Source of the DNA: Shimia_B sp038525525 | GTDB taxonomy: Bacteria; Pseudomonadota; Alphaproteobacteria; Rhodobacterales; Rhodobacteraceae | Assembly (NCBI GenBank): GCA_038525525.1 | Contig: JBCBHO010000005.1 | Coordinates: forward strand, 62,001 to 126,000 | DNA length: 64,000 nucleotides | Direction: 5' to 3' | Shown: piece by piece, positions 33,595 to 42,407 of the stretch | Layout of the letters: every line of letters starts with the position of its first letter | Numbering within the stretch: the first letter of the stretch is position 1 | The notes under the pieces: generated by a model | The model's database searches: none | The model's input: only the letters and a program-made list of their open reading frames with translations | Told to the model about the DNA's origin: nothing | Made by a program: the position numbers and the translations under genes

Positions 33595-33658
33595 AGGCCG
33601 CCAGGGCCCCGAGGCCAAGAAGGAGCGAACAGGGGACGAGGACCACGAGGATATTCAT
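33515..33658 (-). CDS. ccoS: Cytochrome cbb3 oxidase assembly protein CcoS
   Basis: 47 residues: one membrane helix (MNILVVLVPCSLLLGLGALAAFIW) then LRHRQYDDLEGDAARILLEEED. The QYDDLEGxAxRIL block is the CcoS signature. CcoS is needed for insertion of heme b and copper into CcoN. The ATG overlaps the CcoI stop (ATGA). Last gene of the ccoGHIS set. Its 3' half lies under the convergent ligase tail. Confidence 0.93.
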   Translation of the reverse strand: MNILVVLVPCSLLLGLGALAAFIWTLRHRQYDDLEGDAARILLEEED

Positions 33659-35787
33659 GACTTGGCCCTCGGCGGTGTCAGCCCGCGCATGGCGTTGAGG
33701 ACCACGGTGATCGAGCTCGATGACATGGCGATGGAGGCTGCGAGCGGCGTGGCGAAGCCCGCGATGGCGATGGGCACGGCGACGAGGTTGTAGAGCGTGG
33801 AAATGTTGATGTTCTGTGCCATGCGCCGCGTCGCGCGGCGGCTCACGGCGAGGGCCTCCGCGATGCCGGCGAGGTCTTTCGACACGAGGATGGCGTCGGC
33901 GGCCTTGCGGCTGGCATCGAGCGCCGTGCCCGGGGCCATGGAGGCGTGTGCCGCCGCAAGGGCTGCGGTGTCGTTGAGGCCGTCGCCCACCATCAGGACC
34001 TTCGCACCTTCCGCTTCGAGATCGCGCAGGATGGCGAGCTTTTCCTCCGGGCCGAGGCGCGCATGAACCTCGTCGAGCGAAAGCGCGGCGGCCATGCGGG
34101 CCGCGTTTGCCGCGCTGTCCCCGGTGAGCATGACCACGCGGAGACCGGCCTCTCGCAAGGCACGCACGGCGTCTCTCGCGCTGGGAAGAAGCGCTTCCTT
34201 CGCCGAGAGCACATGCTGCGTCTCCCCTATCCGGAAGACCGTCTCGGACCCCGTCCCATCCTCTCGCCCGAGCGCAACCACCTTGGGACCGAAGCGCGCG
34301 CTGACGCCCTGCCCGGCCGTCTCTCGCGGATCGGCGAGGGGTGCTGGCGTCACCTCGCTCAGGGCGCGCGACAATGTCCGGCAGAGGGGGTGGTCGGAGG
34401 CATCGGCGAGCGCGCGGAGGATCCGGTGATCGGCATCGCTGAGCCCCGCTGGAACCTCGAGCTGGCGCTCGGTGAGCGTGCCCGTCTTGTCGAAGACCAC
34501 CGTGTCCACCGCCGCGAAACGCTCCAGCGCCGTGTCGGACTTGATGAGAAGCCCCGCGCGGTAGAGCCGCGCCGTGGCGGCCACGGCCACGGCGGGGACG
34601 GCGAGCCCCAGCGCGCAGGGACACGTGATGATGAGCGTGGCGATGGCGACGTTGATGGCCATGCGCGCGTCCCCCGAGGCCCAGTACCAGCCGATGAAGG
34701 CCGCCGCCGAGAGGACATGGACGAGAGGCGTATAGATCTCGGCGGCCCGATCGGCGACGCCGATATACTGGCCGCGCGCGCCCTCCGCGGTGGCGACGAG
34801 CTGCGCGATGCGGCGGATCGTGGTGTCCTCTCCCACCGCGGTGGCGCGCAGGATCACCGGGCCATCGAGCACGATCTCCCCGGCCCTCAGCGGCGCCCCG
34901 GCGGACCGCTGGACGGGATCGCTTTCGCCCGTGATGAAGCTCGCATCCACCATGGCCTCCGCGCTCTCGAGGCGCGCCTCGACCGGCACCCGCGCCCCGG
35001 CCGTGAGCCAGAGGGCATCGCCCACCGCGATCTCGGACAGGAGGCGGCTCACGCGGACCCCGTCTTCGATGCGAAGCACGCGCGAGGGCTCCATGGCCGC
35101 CAGATTGTCCGCTGCCGAATGCGCCGCGCGGCGCAGGCGCTGGTCAAGGACCCTGCCGACGAGGAGAAAGAAGGTGAGCGTGAGCGCAGCATCGAACCAG
35201 GCATGCTGGCCCGAATGCACGACCTCGTAGAGCGACATCGCACAGGCCAGAAGGATCGCCAGCGAAATGGGCACATCCATGTTCACCCGCCGCGCGAGGA
35301 GCGCGCGCGCTGCGCTGCGAAAGAAGGGCTGTGCCGAGAATGCCGCGGCGGGGAGCGCGATGGCCGCGGAGACCCAATGGAGAAAGTCGCGCGTCGTGTC
35401 GCCTGCCCCGGCCCAGACAGCCACGGAAAGGAGCGTGACGTTCATCATCGCGAAGCCCGCCACACCCATGTGGATGGTGTAGTCCTCGCCCGCGGCGCGG
35501 GCGGGCGCGGCATCGGCGACCTCGTGCGCCTGGTAGCCTGCCTTGGCCAGTTCGCGGATCCACGGCGTGGGGTCTGCGCCGGACCGCGCCGCCACGGCCA
35601 CGCGCTTGCGCGTGAGATTGACCCGCGCGCCATCGATATCGGGGCACCGCGCGAGGGCGCGCTCGACGCCGCGGATACAGCCCGCGCAGTGGATGCCGGG
35701 CAGCACGAGCTCGTGGGTGACGCGCTCGGGCGCTGCGAGCTGCGCGACGCCTTCCACGGCGCAACCGGGGCAGGCCGCCACGCTCAT
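33655..35787 (-). CDS. ccoI: Copper-exporting P1B-type ATPase CcoI (FixI)
   Basis: 710 residues. N-terminal heavy-metal domain GIHCAGC (Cys34, Cys37), a further CPGC at residue 6, phosphatase loop TGES (286-289), membrane metal site CPC (389-391), and phosphorylation site DKTGTLT (Asp433), then GDGLNDTAAL. Delivers copper to the periplasm or to the oxidase for cbb3 assembly rather than for detoxification. Start at 35787 by ATGA overlap with CcoH; the longer frame lacks support. Linked by overlaps to both neighbours. Confidence 0.95.
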   Translation of the reverse strand: MSVAACPGCAVEGVAQLAAPERVTHELVLPGIHCAGCIRGVERALARCPDIDGARVNLTRKRVAVAARSGADPTPWIRELAKAGYQAHEVADAAPARAAGEDYTIHMGVAGFAMMNVTLLSVAVWAGAGDTTRDFLHWVSAAIALPAAAFSAQPFFRSAARALLARRVNMDVPISLAILLACAMSLYEVVHSGQHAWFDAALTLTFFLLVGRVLDQRLRRAAHSAADNLAAMEPSRVLRIEDGVRVSRLLSEIAVGDALWLTAGARVPVEARLESAEAMVDASFITGESDPVQRSAGAPLRAGEIVLDGPVILRATAVGEDTTIRRIAQLVATAEGARGQYIGVADRAAEIYTPLVHVLSAAAFIGWYWASGDARMAINVAIATLIITCPCALGLAVPAVAVAATARLYRAGLLIKSDTALERFAAVDTVVFDKTGTLTERQLEVPAGLSDADHRILRALADASDHPLCRTLSRALSEVTPAPLADPRETAGQGVSARFGPKVVALGREDGTGSETVFRIGETQHVLSAKEALLPSARDAVRALREAGLRVVMLTGDSAANAARMAAALSLDEVHARLGPEEKLAILRDLEAEGAKVLMVGDGLNDTAALAAAHASMAPGTALDASRKAADAILVSKDLAGIAEALAVSRRATRRMAQNINISTLYNLVAVPIAIAGFATPLAASIAMSSSSITVVLNAMRGLTPPRAKS

Positions 35788-36239
35788 CGCCGGACCCACA
35801 GGACGATCCGCTGGCGGAAGACTGTCCCATCTTCGGCCACGGCGGCGAGCCGGAGGTTCCAATTGCCCGGCCCGAGGGGCTCGATGATGCCGAGATGCGT
35901 GGTGCCATCGAAGTGGAAGACGACCTCCTGATCTTCTCCGACATGGGTGGCCCGGCCGAGCGTGGCGCGCGTGATGTCCGGCGCGACAGGGCCTCGCGCG
36001 TCGGAGATGGCAAGCCTCAGCTCATCGCCCTCGGTCGTCAGATCGATCTCCCAGCCCAGCGCGAGTTGCGCCTCGCGATCCCGGTCAAAGGCCTGGCTGG
36101 CGACGTAGGAGTTCTTCACCTCGAGCCCCGGGAACGTGCCCACGGCGTTGAAGGCGAGGGTCAGGTTCACCGTGATGATCACGGCGTAGAAGGCGATGAA
36201 GGCCGCCAACACGTGCCAGCCCTTGAGTTCGCGGATCAT
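35784..36239 (-). CDS. ccoH: Cytochrome cbb3 assembly protein CcoH/FixH
   Basis: 151 residues. One N-terminal membrane helix (GWHVLAAFIAFYAVIITVNLTLAF) is followed by KNSYVASQAFDRDREAQLALGW, which is the FixH signature, and a beta-rich periplasmic domain ending LGPGNWNLRLAAVAEDGTVFRQRIVLWVRR. CcoH interacts with the oxidase subunits during maturation. Four-base overlaps with ccoG and ccoI. Confidence 0.94.
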   Translation of the reverse strand: MIRELKGWHVLAAFIAFYAVIITVNLTLAFNAVGTFPGLEVKNSYVASQAFDRDREAQLALGWEIDLTTEGDELRLAISDARGPVAPDITRATLGRATHVGEDQEVVFHFDGTTHLGIIEPLGPGNWNLRLAAVAEDGTVFRQRIVLWVRR

Positions 36240-37651
36240 CGGAGCCCCCTCCCATTGAAGATGCTGTCGGCGTGGACGCGCTCGCCCGAGGCGAGATCCT
36301 CGATCCAGAAGCGGATATCGGTGACATCGGCCTCGGCGGGGTCGGACCCGCGCGGCGCGACGAGGTAGACACGCTGGAGCCGCGTTTCGTTGGCGGTGAC
36401 GGTGACGGTCTCATAGGGCGTGCCTTCCAGCTCGGCGCGGAGCGCGAGATCGCCTGCCGCGCGGATCCGGAAGGGGCGATCCTCGCCGCGTTTGTTGCGC
36501 AGCCGGATGTCGTAGGCGTTGCGGATCGAGCCGTCCGAGAGCGTCACGAATTGCGGATTGCGGATGGGCGCCACGGTGACGTCGATCTCGGCGCGTATGA
36601 AGAGAGCGAAGACGAGAGCCACGCCGCAGAGCGACCAGAGCGCGGTATAGAGCATCGTGCGCGGGCGCAGCACGTGTTTCCAATAGGGACGCGGCGCCAT
36701 GCCCTCACGCTCCAGCGGCTCGTCGGAGAGCGCGAGGTAGTCGACGAGCCCGCGGGGCTTGCCGATCTTTTGCATGATGTCGTCGCAGGCATCGATGCAG
36801 AGCGCGCAGGTGATGCAGGCCATCTGCTGCCCGTCGCGAATATCGATCCCCATGGGGCAGACATTCACGCAGGCCATGCAGTCGATACAGTCACCGGCGG
36901 TCTCCACGCGCTGTTTTCCGCGTGGCTCCCCGCGCCAGTCGCGGTAGGCGACGGTGAGCGTGTCGTCATCCATCATCGCGGCCTGGATGCGCGGCCAGGG
37001 GCACATGTAGATGCAGACCTGCTCCCGCATGAAGCCGCCGAAGATAAAGGTCGTGGCCGTCAGGATGCCGATGGTGGAATAAGCCACCGGCGCGGCGTTG
37101 AGCGTTACGAGTTCGCGCGCGAGCGTGGGCGCATCTGCAAAGTAGAAGACCCACGCGCCCCCGGTGCAGAGCGCGATCAGGAGCCAGATCCCCCATTTCG
37201 TGCCGCGTAGCCGCGCCTTGCGCAGCGACCAGGGCGCCTTCGCGAGCTTGATCTGCGCGTTGCGGTCGCCTTCGACCCGGCGCTCCACCAGCAGGAAGAG
37301 ATCGGTCCACACGGTCTGCGGGCAGGCATAGCCGCACCAGACCCGGCCGAGGGCGGAGGTGAAGAGGAAAAGCCCCACCCCCGCCATGATCAAGAGCCCC
37401 GCCACGAAATAGAATTCATGGGGCCAGATCTCGATCCAGAACCAGTAGAACCGCCGCCCGGCGAGGTCCACGAGCACCGCCTGATCGGGAAGCTGCGGCC
37501 CCCGGTCCCAGCGGATCCAGGGGGTGATGTAGTATACGGCCAGCGTGGCGATCATGATCCGCCACTTGAGCGTGCGGAACGGCCCGGAGACCGTCTTGGG
37601 ATAGATCGGCTCCCGCGGGGCGTAGAGGCTTTGATTACTGGCGTCGCTCAT
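36236..37651 (-). CDS. ccoG: Cytochrome cbb3 accessory iron-sulfur protein CcoG
   Basis: 471 residues, a membrane-bound ferredoxin-like protein. Several membrane helices, GRVWCGYACPQTVWTDLF, then two [4Fe-4S] motifs CIDCMACVNVCPMGIDIR and CITCALCIDACDDIM, and a periplasmic beta domain at the end. CcoG is thought to reduce copper for cbb3 assembly. Start at 37651; the frame extends upstream without support. About 80 bp separate it from ccoP, so it may have its own promoter or be read from the ccoN promoter. Confidence 0.95.
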   Translation of the reverse strand: MSDASNQSLYAPREPIYPKTVSGPFRTLKWRIMIATLAVYYITPWIRWDRGPQLPDQAVLVDLAGRRFYWFWIEIWPHEFYFVAGLLIMAGVGLFLFTSALGRVWCGYACPQTVWTDLFLLVERRVEGDRNAQIKLAKAPWSLRKARLRGTKWGIWLLIALCTGGAWVFYFADAPTLARELVTLNAAPVAYSTIGILTATTFIFGGFMREQVCIYMCPWPRIQAAMMDDDTLTVAYRDWRGEPRGKQRVETAGDCIDCMACVNVCPMGIDIRDGQQMACITCALCIDACDDIMQKIGKPRGLVDYLALSDEPLEREGMAPRPYWKHVLRPRTMLYTALWSLCGVALVFALFIRAEIDVTVAPIRNPQFVTLSDGSIRNAYDIRLRNKRGEDRPFRIRAAGDLALRAELEGTPYETVTVTANETRLQRVYLVAPRGSDPAEADVTDIRFWIEDLASGERVHADSIFNGRGLR

Positions 37652-37733
37652 GGCGCGTGCTGGGCCTTCGGCGGCAGGGTTTTTGGGCAGCCCGGGCGTG
37701 CCGGGCATTCATTGCGGTCCCGCCCGGCAGCGG

Positions 37734-38585
37734 TCATTCCCCTCCGCCGAGCTGGTGAAGATAGAGGGTGACGGCCTTGATCTCGTCCTCCTCGAGGCGC
37801 TGGCCCCAGGCGGGCATGACCCCGAAGCGGGCATTGGCGACGGTGTAGGCCACGGCCTCGCGGCTGCCGCCATACAGCCAGATCGCGTCGGTGAGGTTGG
37901 GCGCCCCGAGGAACTTGTCGCCAAGGCCCGCATCGCCATGACAGCTCGCGCATTGATCGGCATAGAGCGCCGCACCGGTCCCGAAGACGGCGGCGTCGTG
38001 ATCCTGCACGGAGAGCGCGAGCACGTATTCGACAACGGCGGCCTGCTCCTCCTCCGAGAGGATCTCGGCGAAGGCCGGCATCTCCGAGTAATGCGCGTCC
38101 CAGTCCGTCTCGTTCCGGATGCCGTGGCGCACCGTGTATTCGATCTCGCTGAGCGTCCCGCCCCAGAGCCAGTCATCATCGAGGAGGTTAGGGTAGCCCA
38201 ACGCCCCTTGCGCGCCCGAGCCATGGCACTGCGAGCAATTGGCCCGAAAGACGGCAGCCCCGCCAGCGACGCCGAAGTGATAGGCCGGATCATCGCGGCT
38301 GAGCGTGCTCAGGTCCGCCGAGGCGAGCGTGGCGATGACATCGGCGTTGCGTGCGTCCACCGCGGCGATGTCTGCGGCGACCTCTGCACGCGTGGAGTAG
38401 CCCAGAAGGCCCTCTGTCGCGCCCGAGATCATGGGCCATGCCGGGAAGGCGATGGTGTAGCCGATCCCCCAGATGATCGTGAGGTAGAAGGTATAGAGCC
38501 ACCAGCGCGGGAGCGGGTTGTTGAGCTCCTCGATCCCGTCCCACTCATGGCCCGTGGTTTCGACGTCGGGCTTCTTCTTACTCAT
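37734..38585 (-). CDS. ccoP: Cytochrome c oxidase cbb3-type subunit III (CcoP), diheme
   Basis: 283 residues. N-terminal cytoplasmic part with EWDGIEELNNPLPRWWLYTFYLTIIWGIGY, which is the CcoP signature and first membrane helix. Two class I heme c sites: Cys117-SQ-Cys120-His121 and Cys212-AS-Cys215-His216, with axial Met candidates in SEMPAF and GVMPAW. Passes electrons from cytochrome c via CcoO to CcoN in the periplasm. Start at 38585 by ATGA overlap with ccoQ. Confidence 0.96.
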   Translation of the reverse strand: MSKKKPDVETTGHEWDGIEELNNPLPRWWLYTFYLTIIWGIGYTIAFPAWPMISGATEGLLGYSTRAEVAADIAAVDARNADVIATLASADLSTLSRDDPAYHFGVAGGAAVFRANCSQCHGSGAQGALGYPNLLDDDWLWGGTLSEIEYTVRHGIRNETDWDAHYSEMPAFAEILSEEEQAAVVEYVLALSVQDHDAAVFGTGAALYADQCASCHGDAGLGDKFLGAPNLTDAIWLYGGSREAVAYTVANARFGVMPAWGQRLEEDEIKAVTLYLHQLGGGE

Positions 38586-38815
38586 GACCGTGCCCCCTTT
38601 GCGGCGCAGGGGCAGTCCGCGCATCCGCCGGTACAGCCGAGCGTGAGCTCCGGCGCGGGGCTCCGGTCATCCCGGAGGGGGATCTGCTTGATCTCGTCAT
38701 GGACGCGGTTCGATCCCGGCCGCACCACCCAGACGAAGACGCCCACGTAGAAGGTCGTCATCGCCAGGAGAAACCAACTGTCGGCGAAAGCTCTGAGAAG
38801 GGTATAGAGTTCCAT
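38582..38815 (-). CDS. ccoQ: Cytochrome c oxidase cbb3-type subunit CcoQ
   Basis: 77 residues. One membrane helix (DSWFLLAMTTFYVGVFVWVVRPGS) and the expected VHDEIKQIPLRDD continuation. The C-terminus carries LTLGCTGGCADCPCA, four Cys within nine residues, longer than in the shortest CcoQ proteins; such a cluster could bind metal. CcoQ stabilises the complex and in Rhodobacter has been tied to redox signalling. Between ccoO and ccoP as usual. Confidence 0.92.
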   Translation of the reverse strand: MELYTLLRAFADSWFLLAMTTFYVGVFVWVVRPGSNRVHDEIKQIPLRDDRSPAPELTLGCTGGCADCPCAAKGARS

Positions 38816-38830
38816 GGTGCGCGCCCTCCC

Positions 38831-39556
38831 CTAGCGGCTCTCGTCGGGCACGAAGGTCGAGAAATCGACGAGCGTGCCGAGCATCTGCATGTAGGCGATG
38901 AGCGCATCCATCTCCGTGAGCGCCTCCTGCCCATCGAAGTTGGAGACGACAGCGCCGGGATAGCGCTCGAGGAGCGCGTCCCAGTCGCCGTCCGGATCGG
39001 CCTGCACCTTGAGATCGGCGACCGCGTTCTCGATCATCTCGTCGCTGTAGGGCACGCCCACGAAACGATGGGTGCTGAGCGTCGGTTCGATCTGTTCGTA
39101 GTCGAGCGCCGTGTGGAGCAGGAATTCGTACTTGGGCATGACGCTCTCGGGGACCACCGACTGGGGATCGGTGAAGTGATCGACATGCCAGGCATCCGAG
39201 TAGCGCCCGCCCACCCGCGCGAGGTCCGGCCCCGTGCGTTTCGAGCCCCATTGGAACGGGTGATCGTATTTCGATTCCGCGGCGAGCGAGTAATGCCCGT
39301 AACGCTCCACCTCGTCCCGCATGGGGCGGATCATCTGGCTGTGACAGACATAGCAGCCCTCGCGGATGTAGATGTCGCGGCCCGCGAGCTCGAGCGGTGA
39401 ATAGGGCCGCATCCCCTCCACGTCCTCGATGGTGTTCTCGAGGTAAAAGAGCGGCGCGATCTCCACGATGCCGCCGACGCTCACGGTCAGGAGCGATCCG
39501 ATGAGAAGGAGCGTCGGGCTCTTTTCCAGAAGCGCATGTTTATCGATGAAAGCCAT
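38831..39556 (-). CDS. ccoO: Cytochrome c oxidase cbb3-type subunit II (CcoO), monoheme
   Basis: 241 residues. N-terminal membrane anchor (residues 15-40, LLLIGSLLTVSVGGIVEIAPLFY) then GRDIYIREGCYVCHSQMIRPMRDEVERYGHYS with heme c bound at Cys68-x-x-Cys71-His72. TGPDLARVGGRYSD and the axial Met in MPKYEFL are in place. Full length for the family. Nine bp downstream of ccoN. Confidence 0.96.
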   Translation of the reverse strand: MAFIDKHALLEKSPTLLLIGSLLTVSVGGIVEIAPLFYLENTIEDVEGMRPYSPLELAGRDIYIREGCYVCHSQMIRPMRDEVERYGHYSLAAESKYDHPFQWGSKRTGPDLARVGGRYSDAWHVDHFTDPQSVVPESVMPKYEFLLHTALDYEQIEPTLSTHRFVGVPYSDEMIENAVADLKVQADPDGDWDALLERYPGAVVSNFDGQEALTEMDALIAYMQMLGTLVDFSTFVPDESR

Positions 39557-39565
39557 GGGACCCCC

Positions 39566-41170
39566 TCATTCCGCAGGTTGGCTGCCGGGCGTGAAGACCC
39601 GCTGGCGGGCACCGCCGCGGATCGTCATCCACATGTTCCAGCCCATGATGAGCGCGCCGGCGAGGTAGAGGACCCCGCCCAGTCCTCGGACCACATACAT
39701 CGGGAACTTGGCGGAGACGGTGTCGGCGAAAGAGTTGACCAGGAAGCCCTGGGCATCGACCTCGCGCCACATCAGGCCCTCCATGATGCCGGTCACCCAC
39801 ATCGCGGACGCGTAGAGCACGATGCCGATCGTCGCGAGCCAGAAGTGCCAGTTGATGGCGGCCATGGAATGCATCTCTTCGCGCCCCCAGAGCCGCGGCG
39901 TCAGGAAATAGAGCGCGGCAAAGGTGATCATCCCATTCCAGCCGAGCGCACCGGAATGCACGTGCCCGATGGTCCAGTCGGTGTAGTGGGAGAGCGAGTT
40001 GACCGCCCGGATCGACATCATCGGGCCCTCGAAGGTGCTCATCCCGTAGAAGGCGAGGCTGATCACGAACATCCGGATGATCGGATCGGTGCGGATCTTG
40101 TCCCAGGCTCCGTCAAGCGTCATGAGCCCGTTGATCATCCCGCCCCAGCTGGGCATCCACAGGATGATCGAGAAGACCATGCCGAGCGTGGACGCCCAGT
40201 CGGGGAGCGCGGTGTAGTGGAGATGGTGCGGACCGGCCCAGATGTAGAGGAAGATCAGCGCCCAGAAGTGGATAATCGAGAGTTTGTAGCTGTAGATCGG
40301 GCGGCCGGCCTGCTTGGGGACGAAGTAGTACATCATGCCGAGGAACCCGGCCGTCAGGAAGAAGCCCACGGCGTTGTGGCCGTACCACCACTGCACCATC
40401 GCGTCCTGCACGCCCGAGAAGATCTGCACGCTCTTCGAGCCCCACAAGCTCACCGGGATCGAGATGTTGTTGACGAGGTGGAGCATCGCCACCGTCACGA
40501 TGAAGGCGAGGAGGAACCAGTTGGCGACGTAGATGTGCCGCTCCCGCCGCTTCATGAGCGTGCCCAGATAGACGAGCAGGAAGGCCACCCAGACAACTGT
40601 CAGCCAGAGGTCCACGTACCATTCCGGCTCGGCATATTCCTTCGACTGCGTGGCGCCCAGGAGGTAGCCCGTGGCCGCGAGCACGATGAAGAAGTTGTAG
40701 CCCCAGAAGACGAACCACGCGAGATTGCCGCCCCAGAGCCTGACGCTGCACGTGCGCTGGACGATGTAGAACGAGCTCATGATGAGCGCGTTGCCGCCGA
40801 AGGCGAAGATGACCGCGCTCGTATGGAGCGGGCGCAGGCGCCCGAAATTGGTGAAGGGCTGGCCCCAGTCGAAGTTCAGCGACGGGAAGGCCAGCTGAAA
40901 CGCGATGAGGACGCCCACGAGAAAGCCCACGATCCCCCAGAAGGCGGTGGCGATGACGCCTGCGCGCACGACGTCGTCCATGTAGCGGTTGAAGGGGATG
41001 GCGGGCTGCGGCTGCCCGGCCCGGCGCGCCTGCCATAGAAAGAGGCCAAACGCCGTGATCATGATGATGGCACCGTGGACGCGGTAGGCGAGGTCATGGC
41101 CCCAGCTGCTGGCAAGCGCCCCGAAGAGAATGAGGCATCCGAGGGTCCCGAGCTTGATGGTGTCCGTCAT
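39566..41170 (-). CDS. ccoN: Cytochrome c oxidase cbb3-type subunit I (CcoN), catalytic
   Basis: 534 residues with about twelve membrane helices. Heme and copper ligands can be placed: His116 in RPLHTSAVIF (low-spin heme), WWYGHNAVGFF (CuB His), AGPHHLHY (CuB His pair) and HVHSGALGWNG (both hemes). Reduces oxygen to water with high affinity at the inner membrane and pumps protons. First gene of ccoNOQP; a perfect FNR box lies 77 bp upstream of the ATG, so the operon is expected to be induced at low oxygen by an FnrL-type regulator. Confidence 0.97.
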   Translation of the reverse strand: MTDTIKLGTLGCLILFGALASSWGHDLAYRVHGAIIMITAFGLFLWQARRAGQPQPAIPFNRYMDDVVRAGVIATAFWGIVGFLVGVLIAFQLAFPSLNFDWGQPFTNFGRLRPLHTSAVIFAFGGNALIMSSFYIVQRTCSVRLWGGNLAWFVFWGYNFFIVLAATGYLLGATQSKEYAEPEWYVDLWLTVVWVAFLLVYLGTLMKRRERHIYVANWFLLAFIVTVAMLHLVNNISIPVSLWGSKSVQIFSGVQDAMVQWWYGHNAVGFFLTAGFLGMMYYFVPKQAGRPIYSYKLSIIHFWALIFLYIWAGPHHLHYTALPDWASTLGMVFSIILWMPSWGGMINGLMTLDGAWDKIRTDPIIRMFVISLAFYGMSTFEGPMMSIRAVNSLSHYTDWTIGHVHSGALGWNGMITFAALYFLTPRLWGREEMHSMAAINWHFWLATIGIVLYASAMWVTGIMEGLMWREVDAQGFLVNSFADTVSAKFPMYVVRGLGGVLYLAGALIMGWNMWMTIRGGARQRVFTPGSQPAE

Positions 41171-41246
41171 GGGTGAGGTCCGATCCGAGCTTTACCGTGC
41201 GGTGAGGTATTGGTGTGAAGCGTACGAGCCCTGGCGCCGCGGCCCC

Positions 41247-41260
41247 TTGATCCAGATCAA
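41247..41260. promoter_or_regulatory. FNR box upstream of ccoN
   Basis: TTGATCCAGATCAA is a perfect match to TTGAT-N4-ATCAA, about 77 bp upstream of the ccoN ATG. Two Crp/Fnr proteins with FNR-type recognition helices are encoded 2-4 kb away. Confidence 0.9.
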
Positions 41261-41301
41261 GGCTTGGTCGGCGGCGGGGGCAGGCCCGTGCGAGACGAGG
41301 C

Positions 41302-42075
41302 TCATTGCGGCACCACCTTGCGATAGAGGTGCCATGACGCATGGCCCAGCACCGGGAAGACGAAGACCATCCCGAGAAAGAGCGGAAGGATCGCCACGAC
41401 ACTCGCCGCCGCAACGATGAACGCCCAGCTCAGCATGGCACCCTGATTCTCGACCGTAGCGCGCATGCTCGTGATGATGGCCGTGACGAGGTCGATCCGG
41501 CGATCCATGAGGATGGGCACGCCGACCACGGATATCGAGAAGAGCACGAGCGCCAGCGCCGCGCCGATCACGCTGCCCACGCTCAGCATGATGAGCCCCT
41601 GCGGCGTGAAGAACACCTCCACGGAGGTCATCACATTGGTCATCGTGGCCGTGCCAAAGGAGACGGCGAAGATCACCCGCGCGATCACGAGCCACGCGAA
41701 AAAGAAAAAGACGGCGAGCACGGCGAAGAGTGGAAGCTGGCCATCCCCGCCCTTGAGCCCTGCCAAAAGGATCGGCCGCGCCTGCAGCGCTTCTCCCGCT
41801 TCGATCCGGCGCGAGATCTCGTAGAGCCCCACAGCCGCGAAAGGCCCGAGAAGCGGAAAACCCGCCGCCAGCGGAAGGACCCAGAAGCTCAGGCCGCGCT
41901 GCACGAGAAGGAGCGTGATCGCCAGCCCGATGGCGCTGAAGAGCGCCCCGAAAAAGAGGCTGAGACCCGGGGCCTTCTGGAAATCGGCAAGCCCGGCGCG
42001 GACCGCGTCCCGCACGTCGGACGGCGAGATGCGGACGACGTCCGGAGGCGACGGCTGAACGCTCGTATCGGCCAT
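41302..42075 (-). CDS. DUF2189 integral membrane protein
   Basis: 257 residues. After a soluble N-terminus (PPDVVRISPSDVRDAVRAGLADFQKAPGLSLFFGALFSAIGL) there are about six membrane helices; the FxxG and AVGLYEISRRIEAGE segments match DUF2189. Function unknown, but the family is often found with cbb3 oxidase genes. Start at 42075 rather than the longer frame. A second FNR box sits 135 bp upstream, so it likely belongs to the same low-oxygen regulon. Confidence 0.85.
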   Translation of the reverse strand: MADTSVQPSPPDVVRISPSDVRDAVRAGLADFQKAPGLSLFFGALFSAIGLAITLLLVQRGLSFWVLPLAAGFPLLGPFAAVGLYEISRRIEAGEALQARPILLAGLKGGDGQLPLFAVLAVFFFFAWLVIARVIFAVSFGTATMTNVMTSVEVFFTPQGLIMLSVGSVIGAALALVLFSISVVGVPILMDRRIDLVTAIITSMRATVENQGAMLSWAFIVAAASVVAILPLFLGMVFVFPVLGHASWHLYRKVVPQ

Positions 42076-42209
42076 GTGGTGTTCCCCTCCTGTGCGCCCA
42101 GTTGTGTGCCCTGTTCCGGCATCCGGCGTGCGCCGACGGGCGGACACGCCGACGGCTGACCGGTCGGGCGGCATTGGAGAGAGCATGCCGGGATGGGACT
42201 GCGCCGTCC

Positions 42210-42223
42210 TTGATCTGGATCAA
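42210..42223. promoter_or_regulatory. FNR box in divergent promoter region
   Basis: TTGATCTGGATCAA, again a perfect TTGAT-N4-ATCAA. It lies between the divergent DUF2189 gene (start 42075) and the hemerythrin-like gene (ribosome site at 42329), at a distance that could serve either or both. Confidence 0.85.
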
Positions 42224-42407
42224 GGTCAGCGGCGCGAGCTGCGGCGAAGCTGTCCCGGTGGGAGCGCGGGACACGTCCCGCCCCCATGCGGGACGTACCC
42301 AGCGGTCAGCCCGCCGCGTCCACGCGCGAAAGGAGAACCATGCCCCAGCGCCACCTTTATCAGGACCGGCTTCGACGCGGCCCCGCGCCGCCCGGACGCC
42401 GCTGACC

